64,000 bases of DNA from a virus: IMG/VR virus record IMGVR_UViG_3300025000_000083, positions 1 to 64,000 of that record; one strand, 5' to 3'. Made by a program: the position numbers and the translations under genes. Under the pieces are notes generated by a model that saw nothing but the letters and a program-made list of their open reading frames with translations, was not told where the DNA came from and did no database searches. Positions 28,100 through 37,616 of the stretch are shown here, piece by piece. Numbering within the stretch: position 1 is the first letter of the stretch; each line of letters opens with the position of its first letter.

Positions 28100-28200
28100 A
28101 ACTGAACTTATTAATGACACTGAACTTAAAAAAGATGGAAGAGCGTTCAGTAAACCCTTGTCATCGGGGGATCAATCCCGACTATCCATCTTCAAAGATA
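28100..28200 (-). ncRNA. Recurrent HEG-leader RNA element, copy E1
   Basis: Minus strand: TATCTTTG (28193-28200), an 8-bp closing stem AAGATGGA (28185-28192) with TCCATCTT (28132-28139), GATAG, a hairpin TCGGG (28177-28181)/CCCGA (28164-28168) with loop ATTGATCC, and TGACAAGG. A loop carrying ACTGAAC (28145-28151) follows, then a six-T run. ACTGAAC is complementary to GTTCAGT, present in AAGTTCAGT directly after the T-run (28119-28127) and again one base before the ATG (28101-28109). Same plan as E2 and E3, with compensatory changes in both the hairpin and the 7-mer. No -33 TTG at normal spacing. Confidence 0.6.
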
Positions 28201-28203
28201 TAA

Positions 28204-28833
28204 CTATTTTTGGAATAATTTTATCCCTACTTTGACGGAATGAAAGTTCTCTGTGCCATACCTTTGATATAGGTAGCCTATATCGGTGTTCTTTTTGGTG
28301 ATGAAATCGAGTCCTCCTCCCCAGAGAAACGACTGTCCGTTACCCCCTGCGATACCATACCCGTATAGGCCACGTTGAGACACTTTAGAGATCACCTGTA
28401 CTTCAACGGGTACTGGATACGGAATTGAATCTGTTCGGTGTATAGTGGTCACGATTGGCTTGTATTCCCATTCTTTTGCCAGTAGCTTACCCTCGGTGAT
28501 GAAATGATACCTGACATCAATATCCTTCTGTACAAGGCTGTCTGAGTAGTTATAGATTGAATCAACAGGGTCATTATCGGTGATGTCTGATACTGGTATT
28601 CCCGGGATAAGGACTGGATCTCCTTTAAGATAAATGGTATCTATGTGAATTATTGGTGGTTTATTAGCTGCATCAATCATTGACTGCCAATCCGCTTTCT
28701 TCACTATTTTCTCGTCCTCTGCCGGACATGGTGGTTGTTTCTTGCATTCTCTTAAAAACAAAATATAGAGCACTGCTACTATCAGGAGTACGATTGCTCC
28801 ATTACCGATTAATTTCTGCCAAAATTCTTTCAT
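28204..28833 (-). CDS. Spanin-like or lysis-associated membrane protein, 209 aa
   Basis: One N-terminal transmembrane helix (NGAIVLLIVAVLYILFL, about 10-27) is followed by a long, mainly beta periplasmic part with a Cys at residue 30 and proline-rich PVEVQ and YGIAGG segments. It follows the M15 endolysin gene by 5 bases, the usual place for a spanin or accessory lysis protein in a phage lysis cassette. It could link inner membrane and cell wall. No named family is recognised, and a virion anchoring role is possible. Confidence 0.5.
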   Translation of the reverse strand: MKEFWQKLIGNGAIVLLIVAVLYILFLRECKKQPPCPAEDEKIVKKADWQSMIDAANKPPIIHIDTIYLKGDPVLIPGIPVSDITDNDPVDSIYNYSDSLVQKDIDVRYHFITEGKLLAKEWEYKPIVTTIHRTDSIPYPVPVEVQVISKVSQRGLYGYGIAGGNGQSFLWGGGLDFITKKNTDIGYLYQRYGTENFHSVKVGIKLFQK

Positions 28834-28838
28834 AGTTT

Positions 28839-29276
28839 TTATGGTTTAAATACATATACTTGCTGCCCTGTGTCTTGCACATCACAATGTACCCACGACA
28901 CCCCATCTTCAAGTCTTATCGGATACGGGATGATGTTCTTGTTCTTTATGAGCCACTGCCTGATCTCCTCTGCCACCATACCTTGCACGTCCAGATCAGC
29001 CCCTTGCCCTAACATGTGAGGTGACACATATAAACGCTTCTGAGTGATAGCTTTCTGCACCAATGAACACTGGATGCACCGATACCCCCTCTCATCAAAC
29101 TTGCCTCCGCTATCCCAACTGTTTATAAAGACAGGCTTGTTTAAGCGGTTTCTTATCCAATCAAGGGTGATGATCAGGCGTGGATCGAAGAACTGCCATG
29201 CAGTCTGCCCGAATCTGTCGAACACATCCTTGCATACAAGCTCCTCTATAATGAAGTTCTCTGCTATCAGTGCCAT
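28839..29276 (-). CDS. M15-type peptidase endolysin
   Basis: 145 residues. HMLGQGADLDV (about residue 92) and SWVHCDV (about 128) give the HxxxxxxD ... HxD metal site of VanY/M15A-like D-Ala-D-Ala carboxypeptidases and phage endopeptidases. It would hydrolyse peptide stems of peptidoglycan and release virions. It lies between the giant internal virion protein gene and the spanin-like gene in the late operon, and has no signal peptide, so it needs a holin; the small membrane genes near 48451-48792 could provide one. Confidence 0.75.
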   Translation of the reverse strand: MALIAENFIIEELVCKDVFDRFGQTAWQFFDPRLIITLDWIRNRLNKPVFINSWDSGGKFDERGYRCIQCSLVQKAITQKRLYVSPHMLGQGADLDVQGMVAEEIRQWLIKNKNIIPYPIRLEDGVSWVHCDVQDTGQQVYVFKP

Positions 29277-29278
29277 GG

Positions 29279-32200
29279 TTATTCTTCATAAAGTTTCTTC
29301 ACATAAAATTCTCTTGTGGTGTTCATCCTTGCTCTTTCCCATGCAAGGTTAAATGTTTCTTCAAGGAGAGTTCCTTCTTTATTCATGTCATAAGGTTTTT
29401 TAGATTGCTGGCTTTGATATTTGTCCTTAGTCTCACCAAGTAATCTCTTTACCTCTTTGCCATAGTTCTCAATAAATTTCTCATTGTAGAGCCTTGACTT
29501 CTCCATGCTCAGATCAATGGGCTTGAATCCGTCTGCGGTAATTCTTACTTTCTGATCAACATCCTTAAATCCTCCAAATTCCCTGATGTTATCAAAGATG
29601 ACTTTATTATCCTTCCTTAACATCTGCCAATATGGACTGTATAAGTTCTGCTGCTGCTTAAGGTCTCCCCTGACATCCTTCTTTTCATCCCTCATCTTCT
29701 CGATGATCTCATCCATGCCCTTCCCATAATCAAAGAACTCCTCTTTTTCATAAGCCTCCTTAAATTTGATGGCTGTCTCTTGAACAATATCATTCATGCG
29801 CTTTATCTCCAATTGTTTTTCTTTCATTGATAGCAGATCATCTTTCATTACTGCATATCCCGCATCTCTTATCCATGTCAATGATGCTCTGAAATTATTA
29901 ATTGCCGTGGAGTTGCCTTCATAGAATGAATACATCCTCTGATTGTCGGGGTCTGCCATTAGCTTATCCAACTTCTCATAATTCTCTGTCTTAACCAGAT
30001 TATTGAATGTGGAGTTAAGTTGCTCTACCTTATCAAGGGTTTCATAAAAATCAGATACATATCCACTCTGTAAGCCTACGGGTCTTTCTGTCAATAAGGC
30101 TTTGAATACAGGCATCCTACTGAGCATGGTGAATGAATCCTCTGGCTTCTTGTCAACCAATCCTGCTGCCTGTAATGTCTCATCAAGGATATTTACAGCA
30201 CCCATCCCTGCTCCTCCTGTATAACTCTTGACATAATGGTTTATCTTAACAGGAGACCAATTCAATGCCTCACCTATTTTTTTATATATCTCAGGAGTCG
30301 AATTGTAATATTGCTCAGAGGGTTTTAGCTTTTTCATGGACTCGGAAATAATAGGCTTCCCTGTATACCCTTGTTTATTTGCCCACATCTCAACTTCTGG
30401 TCTTATTATAAATGGGACAAGTTCTGTAATGTTGCCCACCGGAGAAAACTGTTTGAATAACTCATTTGGTAATTCCTCTACAACCCTATCATCATCAGCA
30501 ACCATGCTATCCATGAATGCTTCAATTGAGGATCCAAACACAACTCCAAAGAATCCTTTGGGCATTGGAAGGAAATGATCTGTTCCAGGTATCCTTATGT
30601 TGAACATCCCTACCCTTCTCCATGCTGGAAGCGATTGGTATAGTTTTCTTGATTCTTCGTCCTGATTATTCCACAGCCAGTTTACAAGTGCAGGAGCGGT
30701 TATAGCCATACCCTTCATAAATAGACTGCCGGGATTTTTCATGGCTTCCACGGTCATCCTTGCATGCTGTGCCCTTGCATTTAAGAAAGGGTACATCCCC
30801 AATACGGCTTTTACCCTTGCTCCATGTATCCCATAATCTGCAGACACATCACGAGACTCAATCGCTGCCTTCCATACATCGTTTGTTTTCTTATATGCGT
30901 TCTTGAAAGCACCTAACCTTGTGCCTATCTCCGATGCTCTGGATAAGTCCTGAAATGCTGCAAGCGGATTACGTTTGTATGTCTCCCATTTTCTATTGAG
31001 GGTTCTCCCGATCTTCTTTTTGGCATAATCTTTTTCCATCATCTGATCTGCAGACACAAGGAACGACTGATCTCCTCCACTTGCAAGCCATTTCTGATAT
31101 GCCTCATCCTTACCCATGAAAGATGCAATCCCTTTAATGAAATCAGTAGGCAGATAGTTATACTTTGAATAGAACCATGATGACTGCTGATCTCTGAATA
31201 TGTTCCTTATTGGGAATGTAGGATCATACACAACGGCACCTGCCTGTAACCATCTTGAAGGCAGACTTAATTTTCTAAATATCTCAGATACCTTTGCTTC
31301 CTGCTGAAATATCGGGTCGTAATATTCCGGTGCAACATCATAGTAATGCGCTTCACCTTTCTCCCATACACTTAGTATCCTTCCCTGCTTTGGCTTCTCC
31401 TTGGTGATAGTATAACGCATCTCTCCCGTCTCTACATCAAAGTATGCCTTGACCTGATTTGGAGGAATTTCTTCAATAATAGAGGTGTCTATTTTCTTGG
31501 AACGATTATATTTTTGGATGTCCATGAACGCATCCCTGACATTCGTTAAGAGAACATTTCTCTCTCCGGCAGCAAGTATCTGATAGGTGTTCTCAATCAT
31601 GCTCTGATAAATATCCTTGACCGCTTTCATAGACCCATGCCTTGCCCAAACTGCTTTTTCTGAAGTTGCAAGAACATCTTTCACCCCTATGTTCCGACCT
31701 CCACCTACTTCATATTCATCAAAAACTCTCTTTAATGGAACATAATATTCGTGCTGTGACTTAATAAGTTTCACGGTTTCCTGAGACATCTTTCCGGTTT
31801 CAACATAAAAGTCCAATAATGCCTCGTTATATCTTTGAATCTTTTCCTGAAAGTCTAATAAGTCCTTTCTCCCGTATTGCTTCTCCCATAACTCAATAGC
31901 CTTATTTGCCAATTCGGATGACATTACTGCTTTTTCAGGATGGCCTTGCTTATAAGCCTCCATACTATCCATAGCAAGAAGATAACCTCTGTAATCCATA
32001 TCTTTTGCCGTTCCTATTATCGGTTTAAGTACAGACACTAATCCTTCAATATCCTTTCTTATCTTAATGTCATTCCCATTTCTTAAATAGGGGTGGTGCA
32101 GTAGCCATTGTTGAGCCCTCCCGTCAATACCCATCATTGTCTTGGCAGATATTAACGGGTCTTTGCTCGTACTGTAACCCGAACCAACAATTTTTTTCCA

Positions 32201-35200
32201 TGGAGCAGCTAATTTCTGATCCATGTGTTGCAGATGATTCACCCATGAATAAAGAATCTCATCCTTATCAAGTTTTATTATGCCATCAAGAAATGAAGGT
32301 TTCTCCTCTTTCTCTGCAAACAATGATAAAACTTTTGTTCTTGGATCCTGTGCATCATACCTATTCCAATCCGTTCTTGCCTGAGTAAGTGCATTTTTAA
32401 TCTCCGGTGCGTTCTCAATTAATTTTTCAAACCAAGCATAGAACTTTGGAGTAACCTGCTTAACCTGATCAGGATTGATCACATAGTCCTTCACAAACTC
32501 AGCGATAGCCTCAGTCCTTTTCTCTGATGGATAACCTACATATTTAAGGTAGTCTGTTAATTCTTTCTTAAACTCAGCCCTCTGCATCACTCCATCAACT
32601 ATCTCGTCTCCATGTTTCTCCCTGAGTGTAACGAGTCTTGAATCTCTTGCTTTTAATTGGATGGTGAGTTTTCCAATAAGATCATTTGCCTTTGGTGATT
32701 TTATCCTCCCTTTCGTCACGTCTGCATTTATAGCATCCTCGGTCTTGTATGTCCTTCCTTTATACTTAACTCCGGGGATTTTTACTGCGGCAGTAACATC
32801 AGCAAATCTATCTCCCTCAACCTTTGATCTATGGCCAATAACTCCACGAATGTCAAAAGCAAACTGATCTATGTAGTGACCTATCTCATGGGCTAATACC
32901 CTGACATCACTGATATTCTTAACCCTGATGACTCCACTCTGAGAATTGAATATCCCTGCTGCCTTCCGCATAAACCTCTTGATCATTCCGGTTCTGACCT
33001 GTTCTCCCTCAGTCTTGCCTATGTTCTTTACAAGTCCTCTGCCCATATTACGAAGTGACATGGCATTATTCAAATCACTTGACTTATAATTCGGGTCTTC
33101 TGTTGTCGATACGGGCAATGGCTGATCCCATGCAAGTTCTTCTGGATTGTCTGTTTTGGGTTCTGTCTTTAGTTTCTTCTGTCCTTTTGCCCTTGGTGCT
33201 GATGGGAATCCTTCTACCTTCCCCCCTTTGCCTCCCTTTTTAGGTGGTGGAGGATTAAGATTATTCACATCCTCCCTGATCTGCTTTGACTCATCAAAGG
33301 TTATCTCTCCCCTGTCAATAGCCTCCAATACTTCATCTACGGATTGGTAGGTTTTGTCTTTAAAGGTGACTCCGTTCTTTTCTACTTTTGCGGCAATAGG
33401 TTTTGCCTCACCTTCTGTTTCAACTGGTTTAACATCTGTCTCTGTGCCTCCTGAAACGATATTCCCTTCTTCTTTGCCAGTAGTAATGTCTCCTTGGTTT
33501 GGTTTTTCATTGGTGTCTGATTTTATTCCTTCGGTTCCTTTTTCTTTGCCGCCTTCAACATCGCCAGTAGCGTTAGCAAGGTAGTCTTCTTCGGCTGTTC
33601 TGGACTCTTGTTCTGCTTTTCTGATGTACTCTGTGATTTCATCATATTCGATTTTAGTTATTAATCCTTTTTCAAGTGCCTTATCTGCATCGGTGTATGA
33701 GTAATTATCAAGTTCTGCACGGTTTCTCTTTATCAAATCCTCCCTCTCTGCACGTATATCATCACGGGATATTGATACCTTGGACTTTCCTTCTGCATTC
33801 CAGATGTCAATACCTCCATGCTCTTTATACATGCGTTCAAGTTCATTCAATGCCTGTGCTGATGCGGTGGATTTCTTTCCTTCTTTGATGTCACGGAATG
33901 CCTGAGCCCTCTGTTCATTACTCAGACCGCCTATCATCACACCATAGAGATCGGGGTTCGTATCGAATACATCCGCAACATACTTCTGAAACTCAGCATC
34001 TCTCTCTGAGAGTGGCTTCTGTGATTCAATCTTAACCTTATCAACCTTTGTCGGGTCTTTTCTGAGAGCAAGAAATTTGCCATCTTTGATAACACCTACC
34101 TTCCACTCATCGCCCTCTTTTACTTCATATCCAAGTCTCTTTGCATTTACCCTTATGGTGTTTGCCTGTAAAGCATTTTTCTTCTTCTGTGATGCGGATA
34201 AGATGCTATAACTACGTGCTGCGTCAATAAGTTCATTCTTTTCAAGTTCTTTCTGGGGTGTCTTAACAAGTCCTGTCTCAACGGGTTCCTCTTTGCCTTT
34301 CTGCTTAGACTTTATCTCGGCTTTTTTGTTCTCCGTCCATTCATTGATTGCCTTAACAGTCTCGGGTGACGGCCATGAATTGACCTCTCTGTCAAACCAC
34401 CTCTCATCAACTTCACCGCTCTTTTTATCAATGGCAACATCTTCCAGATAGGTAGCAAGTTCCTTCTTGTCAGCAAATGACTTGTCACCTAATGCCAATT
34501 TCTCATCAGTTACTTCTTCCGGTGCTTTCTCTGACTTCTTCTCCTTCTTGGGTGCATAATCCTCCAATGGCTTGCTTAAAGTAGTTTCAAGTGCCTTATT
34601 CTGTTCCTCGATCTGAGTTGTGATAGACTGTACCTTTGCATCTTTTATCTTCTGATCGGTGCTGGTATCTTCCTGCCAATACTGCAACTCGGATTCCTTT
34701 TTCCTGATGTCATCCACAATCGGCTCTGCTTCTGTAATACGTGGGTCGGCTTCCTTTACTGTGGTGTTGATCTTGTCAGTCCATATCTTTTTTTCCTTTG
34801 CAGATAGCTTCGGGTCATTCTGTATGTTATCAATGAATGCCTTGGGATTCTTTACTATTTCCTGAGTCATGGCATTTACGCTGATGATGTTGTCAATGGA
34901 TGTCTTTTCATCAAGTAACTTCTTTTTCAGTTCTGGATCAGTTTCCTTTTCATACTCATTCCACAACTCATCAGACTGCTTCCGTAACTTCATCGGGTCA
35001 ACCTGCATCTTGGATATTGTCTTGATGGCATTATCCGTGGTGGTCAGGTATGAAATGTACGACCTGTGAGCAATAGACCTGTTCATAGCCTCCATGCCAA
35101 TATCATATCCTGAGAATAAGCCTCCCATTATAGCTCCTTCCATGAATGTACCTCCCTTTAACTTTGAATCGGCACCGAACATTATGCTATTTGCAAGTCC

Positions 35201-36316
35201 TTTTGATGTTGACGATAATGTTTGTCCTCCTCCAAGTTCCTTTACGAGTTGACCTACACGTCCTGCTACAATTCCCATACCTTCATAGGTTAGCCCATTG
35301 GCAATACCTTCGGCTGTAGATAATGCTACCTTGCCCGGAGATTTCCCTGTTCTTGCAGCCTCTCCTCCTTCCATTACACCTAAATATGCAGGGAATAATG
35401 GAGTTCTTTCCATTCCATATTTTGCTAATGATGCAAGTTTGGGGGTCGGAGGCGTTTTTATAGCCATAAGATCAAACAAAATACTCCCTGTAGATGCAAG
35501 GGTTTTTCCAATAAGATCATTCGGTATTGCTTCGGGATTCCCCGCTTTTTCAAGGGCATTTGCAAGTAATTCATAATCATCCTTAGCAAAAGCACCTAAT
35601 AGTGGCACATTAGAAAACGCACTTCGTAAATATTGTTCTGAAATGCCCTCTTTCTTTCCTGATGCCTTTTCAACTAAATATGCTGCGGATTCAATAGGAC
35701 TTGTAACTGCATTACCGATTATTCTTATGGCTTGTGCGGCTCTCTGATTAAAGCCTTGTGGCAATGCGGTAAGATATGCTTGTATTGTAGGTTTCTCCTC
35801 TTTTACTTCGGGTGACTTCAATAGTCCTTTTGCCAGAACATCCTCTATGGTAGTCTGAGGATAGCCTGATGAATCGGGTGTTTTTAATGATGTGTCGGGT
35901 TTGATGAACTTGCTGAAGTCTGTTTCTTCGGGTGCAGGCATCGTGTCTAATGCGTGACCTACTACATCACGTGGCTCATTAAACTTAAAGTTTGCCAGTT
36001 CAGACGGTGATGGCTTCTTGCTTACTTCGGGTTTCTCTTTTGGGGAAGAATCCTCGCCAAAAACTTCGAGAACCAAGTCTTTGCCAAAGCCAAGAGTCTT
36101 GTATAAGTCTTTTTTTTTTAATCCTAATGTCTCGGAAAAACTCTCATAGGTATCAGGAGCATCAAACTTATTAGCCTTCAGATAGTCATAATACTGTTTT
36201 GCATTTGCCTCATCAGCCAATGTTGAAGAGAATGATTCGTAGGTACTCGGCACATCTGCTTTTGCAGTTACCAAATAGTCGTAATACTTTCGTAAGTTGT
36301 CATCTTTTACTTCCAT
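29279..36316 (-). CDS. Giant internal virion protein, 2345 aa, with metallopeptidase motif
   Basis: A large virion protein of the kind ejected into the host. The N-terminus has two imperfect copies of a 32-residue repeat (YYDYLVTAKADVPSTYESFS and YYDYLKANKFDAPDTYESFS). Long helical, Lys/Glu-rich stretches follow (about 450-1000). A zincin-type motif AHEIGHYIDQ stands near residue 1140 in a region that looks like a metallopeptidase domain. The last third contains IFRDQQSSWFYSKYNYLPTD and FPIRNIF, which resemble domains of large polyvalent phage proteins (LPD38-like). It is encoded next to two probable internal virion proteins. Peptidase activity is inferred; it could process virion proteins or act on the host envelope. 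Confidence 0.7.
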   Translation of the reverse strand: MEVKDDNLRKYYDYLVTAKADVPSTYESFSSTLADEANAKQYYDYLKANKFDAPDTYESFSETLGLKKKDLYKTLGFGKDLVLEVFGEDSSPKEKPEVSKKPSPSELANFKFNEPRDVVGHALDTMPAPEETDFSKFIKPDTSLKTPDSSGYPQTTIEDVLAKGLLKSPEVKEEKPTIQAYLTALPQGFNQRAAQAIRIIGNAVTSPIESAAYLVEKASGKKEGISEQYLRSAFSNVPLLGAFAKDDYELLANALEKAGNPEAIPNDLIGKTLASTGSILFDLMAIKTPPTPKLASLAKYGMERTPLFPAYLGVMEGGEAARTGKSPGKVALSTAEGIANGLTYEGMGIVAGRVGQLVKELGGGQTLSSTSKGLANSIMFGADSKLKGGTFMEGAIMGGLFSGYDIGMEAMNRSIAHRSYISYLTTTDNAIKTISKMQVDPMKLRKQSDELWNEYEKETDPELKKKLLDEKTSIDNIISVNAMTQEIVKNPKAFIDNIQNDPKLSAKEKKIWTDKINTTVKEADPRITEAEPIVDDIRKKESELQYWQEDTSTDQKIKDAKVQSITTQIEEQNKALETTLSKPLEDYAPKKEKKSEKAPEEVTDEKLALGDKSFADKKELATYLEDVAIDKKSGEVDERWFDREVNSWPSPETVKAINEWTENKKAEIKSKQKGKEEPVETGLVKTPQKELEKNELIDAARSYSILSASQKKKNALQANTIRVNAKRLGYEVKEGDEWKVGVIKDGKFLALRKDPTKVDKVKIESQKPLSERDAEFQKYVADVFDTNPDLYGVMIGGLSNEQRAQAFRDIKEGKKSTASAQALNELERMYKEHGGIDIWNAEGKSKVSISRDDIRAEREDLIKRNRAELDNYSYTDADKALEKGLITKIEYDEITEYIRKAEQESRTAEEDYLANATGDVEGGKEKGTEGIKSDTNEKPNQGDITTGKEEGNIVSGGTETDVKPVETEGEAKPIAAKVEKNGVTFKDKTYQSVDEVLEAIDRGEITFDESKQIREDVNNLNPPPPKKGGKGGKVEGFPSAPRAKGQKKLKTEPKTDNPEELAWDQPLPVSTTEDPNYKSSDLNNAMSLRNMGRGLVKNIGKTEGEQVRTGMIKRFMRKAAGIFNSQSGVIRVKNISDVRVLAHEIGHYIDQFAFDIRGVIGHRSKVEGDRFADVTAAVKIPGVKYKGRTYKTEDAINADVTKGRIKSPKANDLIGKLTIQLKARDSRLVTLREKHGDEIVDGVMQRAEFKKELTDYLKYVGYPSEKRTEAIAEFVKDYVINPDQVKQVTPKFYAWFEKLIENAPEIKNALTQARTDWNRYDAQDPRTKVLSLFAEKEEKPSFLDGIIKLDKDEILYSWVNHLQHMDQKLAAPWKKIVGSGYSTSKDPLISAKTMMGIDGRAQQWLLHHPYLRNGNDIKIRKDIEGLVSVLKPIIGTAKDMDYRGYLLAMDSMEAYKQGHPEKAVMSSELANKAIELWEKQYGRKDLLDFQEKIQRYNEALLDFYVETGKMSQETVKLIKSQHEYYVPLKRVFDEYEVGGGRNIGVKDVLATSEKAVWARHGSMKAVKDIYQSMIENTYQILAAGERNVLLTNVRDAFMDIQKYNRSKKIDTSIIEEIPPNQVKAYFDVETGEMRYTITKEKPKQGRILSVWEKGEAHYYDVAPEYYDPIFQQEAKVSEIFRKLSLPSRWLQAGAVVYDPTFPIRNIFRDQQSSWFYSKYNYLPTDFIKGIASFMGKDEAYQKWLASGGDQSFLVSADQMMEKDYAKKKIGRTLNRKWETYKRNPLAAFQDLSRASEIGTRLGAFKNAYKKTNDVWKAAIESRDVSADYGIHGARVKAVLGMYPFLNARAQHARMTVEAMKNPGSLFMKGMAITAPALVNWLWNNQDEESRKLYQSLPAWRRVGMFNIRIPGTDHFLPMPKGFFGVVFGSSIEAFMDSMVADDDRVVEELPNELFKQFSPVGNITELVPFIIRPEVEMWANKQGYTGKPIISESMKKLKPSEQYYNSTPEIYKKIGEALNWSPVKINHYVKSYTGGAGMGAVNILDETLQAAGLVDKKPEDSFTMLSRMPVFKALLTERPVGLQSGYVSDFYETLDKVEQLNSTFNNLVKTENYEKLDKLMADPDNQRMYSFYEGNSTAINNFRASLTWIRDAGYAVMKDDLLSMKEKQLEIKRMNDIVQETAIKFKEAYEKEEFFDYGKGMDEIIEKMRDEKKDVRGDLKQQQNLYSPYWQMLRKDNKVIFDNIREFGGFKDVDQKVRITADGFKPIDLSMEKSRLYNEKFIENYGKEVKRLLGETKDKYQSQQSKKPYDMNKEGTLLEETFNLAWERARMNTTREFYVKKLYEE

Positions 36317-37611
36317 GTTATTCCGCTATTTTTAAGTACAGTGCCTCTTCCTATTGTCTTAGGGTCTTGCTTTCCATAGATGTCTTTCAACTTGCCTGCC
36401 TTGCCATCATCCTTTATTATTGGCAGATCACCAGCCTGATCACCTAATCGTTCACGTGGAACGGAGAATATTTGCTTTCTATACACTCCTGCTTCCTGTG
36501 AATCTGATGTTGATGTGAAAATAAATGAATCAGTCTTCGGGTCATAGAAGTTCAACTGAGCACTAACCAAGCCTCCTGCGTCTGTCACTTTCTCCCATTT
36601 ACCCCCCTGTAATACATCAGCACCAAGATCGCTCATGGGTATCCCAATAAAAGGTGTTCTTATGTTAAAATCATAATGCTCATCATAATCCCTGTCTCCA
36701 AGACGTACTTTCTGATCATTCCTCGCTGTGGGCTGCGCCTTCGCCTTCTGACTTCCAAATAAAGTGATATTAAGACCACCACCTTCATCCTTCTCCTGTA
36801 ATGCACGTGTCAGTTTTCCACTTGCTGCCCTGTTGTATCTGGCTACAAAGTAATCTTTAAGAGGTACTACCTTATACTTGGTATTTTTCGCTTTCTCTGC
36901 TTCCAATGCACGTAACTCCGGCTCTGGCATCCTTTCAAATAGTTTCACTAAATCTTCTTCTTGCGCCCTCTCCATATTTGCATTTGGCACTCCTGATTCG
37001 GGGTCAACCATTACCTGAGTGACATAATCTTTGTTGTCATCAACAAACTTATCCACATTACCAATGGTGGGTTTCATTACCAATGCGGTGTTTAAGATAG
37101 CATCTCTTCCTTCAAGGGTGTTGTTGTTAAGCCCTGCTGTTAAATTCTTCTGAGTAGCATCCCAATCAACAAATCGCTGATTCTCCGGCTTCTTAAACTC
37201 TTCTGCTCTCAGTTTTTCAATAACATCAATTTTTACCTTCTGTGCGTTTCGCAGATCAGCCATCTCCTTTGTCTTTGCCTGATAGTCGGTGAGTGCCTTA
37301 TATGCCATGACCTCTCCCTCTGTGGTAGGATTGACAAAGTTCACTCCCTTGGTGGCAAGTTCCATGTACATATCCTTGGCTTTCTGCTGACGTGACATGA
37401 CCTCCCTGAATCCCTCTTTGTCATTCCATCCGTCAAGGTCAATCATTAACTTATCGAGTCCCTTTGCGGTGTTTCTTTCAATCTCATCCTGACGTTCACG
37501 CTTGCGCTGATACTTAATTGCATTCTGCCTGCGAGCGAACTCAATAGGATCATGGGATGAATCACCAAGATAAGGTGCTGCCTGAAATGAGGGATCTACT
37601 GTCTTAGCCAT
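36307..37611 (-). CDS. Probable internal virion protein, 434 aa
   Basis: Highly helical, charged protein (MAKTVDPSFQAAPYLGD start, then repeated KYQRKRERQDEIERN-type helices), with a beta-rich C-terminal part (FIGIPMSDLGADVLQGGKW, TSTSDSQEAGVYRKQI). Its end overlaps the start of the giant protein gene by 10 bases. The order of a glycine-rich protein, this one and the giant one resembles the three internal core proteins of podoviruses. Function inferred from context. Confidence 0.55.
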   Translation of the reverse strand: MAKTVDPSFQAAPYLGDSSHDPIEFARRQNAIKYQRKRERQDEIERNTAKGLDKLMIDLDGWNDKEGFREVMSRQQKAKDMYMELATKGVNFVNPTTEGEVMAYKALTDYQAKTKEMADLRNAQKVKIDVIEKLRAEEFKKPENQRFVDWDATQKNLTAGLNNNTLEGRDAILNTALVMKPTIGNVDKFVDDNKDYVTQVMVDPESGVPNANMERAQEEDLVKLFERMPEPELRALEAEKAKNTKYKVVPLKDYFVARYNRAASGKLTRALQEKDEGGGLNITLFGSQKAKAQPTARNDQKVRLGDRDYDEHYDFNIRTPFIGIPMSDLGADVLQGGKWEKVTDAGGLVSAQLNFYDPKTDSFIFTSTSDSQEAGVYRKQIFSVPRERLGDQAGDLPIIKDDGKAGKLKDIYGKQDPKTIGRGTVLKNSGITWK

Positions 37612-37616
37612 GGTGT

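Noticed and set aside
28128-28200. tRNA-like reading of E1 and E2 on the plus strand (GGGGGATCAATCCC resembles a T-arm, and a closing stem gives an acceptor-like helix)
   Set aside because: There is a 3-base gap between the would-be T-arm and acceptor strand, the total is only about 62 bases, the anticodon stem does not pair and no D-arm forms. The G-U pairs also favour the minus strand RNA.
28100-28200. Group I intron or hammerhead/HDV ribozyme as explanation of the leader elements
   Set aside because: No P3/P7 core, no conserved G-binding site and no exon junction within a gene for group I introns. The hammerhead CUGANGA and GAAA core sequences are missing, and the HDV strand order does not match.
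30336-36174. Several plus-strand open frames of 60-105 codons within the giant virion protein gene
   Set aside because: They are shadows of a long leftward coding sequence with the same codon phase; none shows a domain or a start context.
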